Assembly: GCA_023261465.1 (NCBI GenBank)
Contig: JAHFOW010000044.1
Coordinates: 9,702 to 17,235 of the forward strand
Origin: Planctomycetota bacterium
GTDB lineage: Bacteria; Planctomycetota; Brocadiia; Brocadiales; Brocadiaceae
DNA: 7,534 nt
Direction: 5' to 3'
Shown here: positions 6,880 to 7,534 of the stretch, piece after piece
Position numbering within the stretch: the stretch's first letter is position 1
Layout: each line of letters opens with the position of its first letter
Notes under the pieces: model-generated
The model's database searches: none
Told to the model about the DNA's origin: nothing
The model's input: only the letters and a program-made list of their open reading frames with translations
Translations under genes and position numbers: made by a program

Positions 6880-7039
6880 AAATTCCTATACATAAATTAG
6901 GCTGCCTTTGGCAGCGACTTTTAATCTCCCCTCTAAAAAGAGGGGCCGGGGGTGTGTTATAGAAACTTACACACCCCTTAATCCCCTCTTTTTAGAGGGG
7001 AAATCATATTTGGTTGAAATTCCTATACATTAAATTAGG
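6879..7039. repeat. Composite palindrome flanked by near-identical 23/24-base direct repeats
   Basis: The direct repeats at 6879-6901 and 7016-7039 (GAAATTCCTATACAT...AAATTAGG) differ by one inserted T. Between them lies a large inverted repeat: CCCCTCTAAAAAGAGGGG (6928-6945) is the exact reverse complement of 6983-7000. The arms continue inward with GGGGGTGTGT (6948-6957) against ACACACCCC (6969-6977). Each arm is itself a small hairpin. A further GCTGCC-TTT-GGCAGC hairpin sits at 6901-6915. No coding sequence is inside. The layout suggests a non-autonomous, MITE-like insertion or a repeat that duplicated its flank. Confidence 0.65.
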
Positions 7040-7062
7040 TCTTACGGCGCTTGATGTTTTAA

Positions 7063-7320
7063 ATGTCCTGTGGTAGGAGCCGTCTTCTGACGGCGATTGA
7101 CAATTCACAACGGCGTGCGTTTACCCGGTCGCCAACAGGAGTTGGCTCCTGCCATTGGGTAAAAATATTGTTAATCATGCAAGGGATTAGCGGTTTCTAC
7201 ACGCTTACCCTGCCTTTTGCGTTGTTTTCAAATGTATTGAGCAGATCGAATCCACCCATTAAAATCCTGAATCATTTGCTTGTTATGCCTTCGCCTTATG
7301 TCATTCTGAGGCGAAGCTGA
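7063..7320 (+). pseudogene. Remnant of a second copy of the fused membrane/spermidine-synthase-like gene
   Basis: Starting at 7072, the sequence aligns without gaps and in the same frame to 3360-3503 of the intact gene. It encodes GRSRLLTAIDN...WVKILLIMQGISGFYTLTLPF against GRSRLLTATDN...WVKILIVLQGVIGVYALILPF, about 27 of 49 residues identical by eye. The match ends after the LPF codons (about 7215). The rest of the 85-codon frame (SNVLSRSNPP...) shows no similarity to the intact protein. Everything upstream of the palindrome, including the SAM-binding domain and most helices, is missing, and the ATG at 7063 has no Shine-Dalgarno. It is therefore a decayed fragment and is unlikely to be translated into a functional protein. 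Confidence 0.75.
7072..7153 (+). repeat. REP-like palindrome in the pseudogene (copy 2, better preserved)
   Basis: The ends GGTAGGAGCC (7072-7081) and GGCTCCTGCC (7144-7153) are inverted repeats with one mismatch. Each end carries its own hairpin: GCCGTC-TTCT-GACGGC on the left and GCCAAC-AGGA-GTTGGC on the right. The two ends are thus diverged inverted copies of a single roughly 25-base unit (GGYAGGAGCC-nn-YTCCTG-nn-GGCGA). That is the architecture of a REP doublet (BIME). Confidence 0.7.
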
Positions 7321-7487
7321 AAAATCTGATTTGAAATATGTGTAATCTGAGGAATCTGTGGTTTATAAAATTTATTGATTTATTCCACATTATTGTATAG
7401 TGTATGAATTTGTTCTGATCTTATGATAATACCTTATTAACTACCGAGATTTTATATTTCCCTAGACAAAAACATTGGGAGGCTATT
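7321..7487 (+). promoter_or_regulatory. AT-rich leader of the downstream gene with a possible promoter
   Basis: This stretch has no gene. Three AATCTG words (7323, 7344, 7353) look like decayed dispersed-repeat sequence continuing from GTCATTCTGAGGCGAAG just upstream. A TTGATT (7375-7380) and TATAGT (7396-7401) pair resembles a sigma-70 promoter, but the 15-base spacer is short, so this is weak evidence. Confidence 0.25.
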
Positions 7488-7490
7488 ATG
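7477..7490 (+). promoter_or_regulatory. Ribosome binding site of the 3'-terminal gene
   Basis: GGGAGG at 7477-7482 lies 5 bases before ATG 7488, a strong and well-spaced Shine-Dalgarno that supports a real gene start. Confidence 0.7.
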
Positions 7491-7534
7491 CCATTTTCAC
7501 TTCAATCATTTAAAGATGTATTTACAAATCTTTT
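7488..7534 (+). CDS. Start of an unidentified gene, cut by the window end
   Basis: ATG 7488 follows a strong ribosome binding site and opens a frame with no stop before the window ends. The visible product is MPFSLQSFKDVFTNLF. Sixteen residues are too few to assign. The xxKDVFTNLF pattern is reminiscent of the N-terminus of NuoI/hydrogenase-type 2[4Fe-4S] subunits, where an ALKNLF-like helix precedes a KPATxxYP motif, but this is only a resemblance. The gene lies on the same strand as the rest of the window. Confidence 0.6.
   Translation, partial: MPFSLQSFKDVFTNL

Noticed and set aside
6926..7000. Pair of CCCCTCT/AGAGGGG hairpins as a dedicated terminator
   Set aside because: The T-run lies inside the stem and not after it, and the arms are part of a larger symmetrical repeat flanked by direct repeats.
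6879..7039. CRISPR array, because of two similar repeats with a spacer
   Set aside because: Only two repeat copies, an interval of about 114 bases that is itself palindromic, and no cas genes nearby.
7063..7320. Independent small 85-residue protein gene
   Set aside because: No ribosome binding site, the 5' part is repeat-derived, and the middle matches an internal segment of the membrane gene; a remnant explains it better.

Overview
The window carries four plus-strand protein genes, the first few codons of a fifth, one gene remnant and an unusually dense set of short palindromic repeats. Base composition is moderately AT-rich. The style of the proteins (a coiled-coil nuclease-like protein ending in a KGFKPKEW-type tail, a fused membrane/spermidine-synthase-like protein, a tandem M16 peptidase) and the repeat-littered intergenic DNA resemble anammox planctomycetes (Brocadiales). 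This is an impression from memory, not a demonstrated placement. No rRNA, tRNA, CRISPR array, transposase or plasmid gene is visible.

Layout. 1-546: nuclease-like protein with a heptad-repeat coiled coil, possibly cut by the window edge. 593-1330: free-standing class I glutamine amidotransferase with an intact Cys-His-Glu triad. 1328-1399: a palindromic repeat whose left arm begins with the amidotransferase stop codon and whose right arm reaches into the 5' end of the next reading frame. 1410-3833: polytopic membrane protein with a spermidine-synthase-like SAM-binding domain between two related transmembrane bundles. 3834-4086: intergenic region with a nested palindromic element, then the M16 ribosome binding site. 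4087-6726: exported tandem-domain M16 zinc peptidase. 6727-7062: no gene, but a stack of repeat modules. 7063-7320: a broken duplicate of part of the membrane gene. 7321-7487: AT-rich leader. 7488-7534: start of another gene that runs off the window.

The genes do not form an evident pathway. Gaps are filled with repeats, so a single tight operon is not supported beyond possibly the first two genes (46 bases apart).

The most interesting observation is an 82-bp REP-like palindrome present twice, at 3360-3441 and 7072-7153. The first copy is read through in frame inside the membrane protein, where it forms an extra loop between transmembrane helices. The second is in the pseudogene remnant and keeps the better palindrome. 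Homology continues without gaps into real coding sequence after the palindrome, so the two are copies of one gene segment that already carried the palindrome. Comparing the two membrane halves of the protein indicates that roughly this stretch is an insertion.
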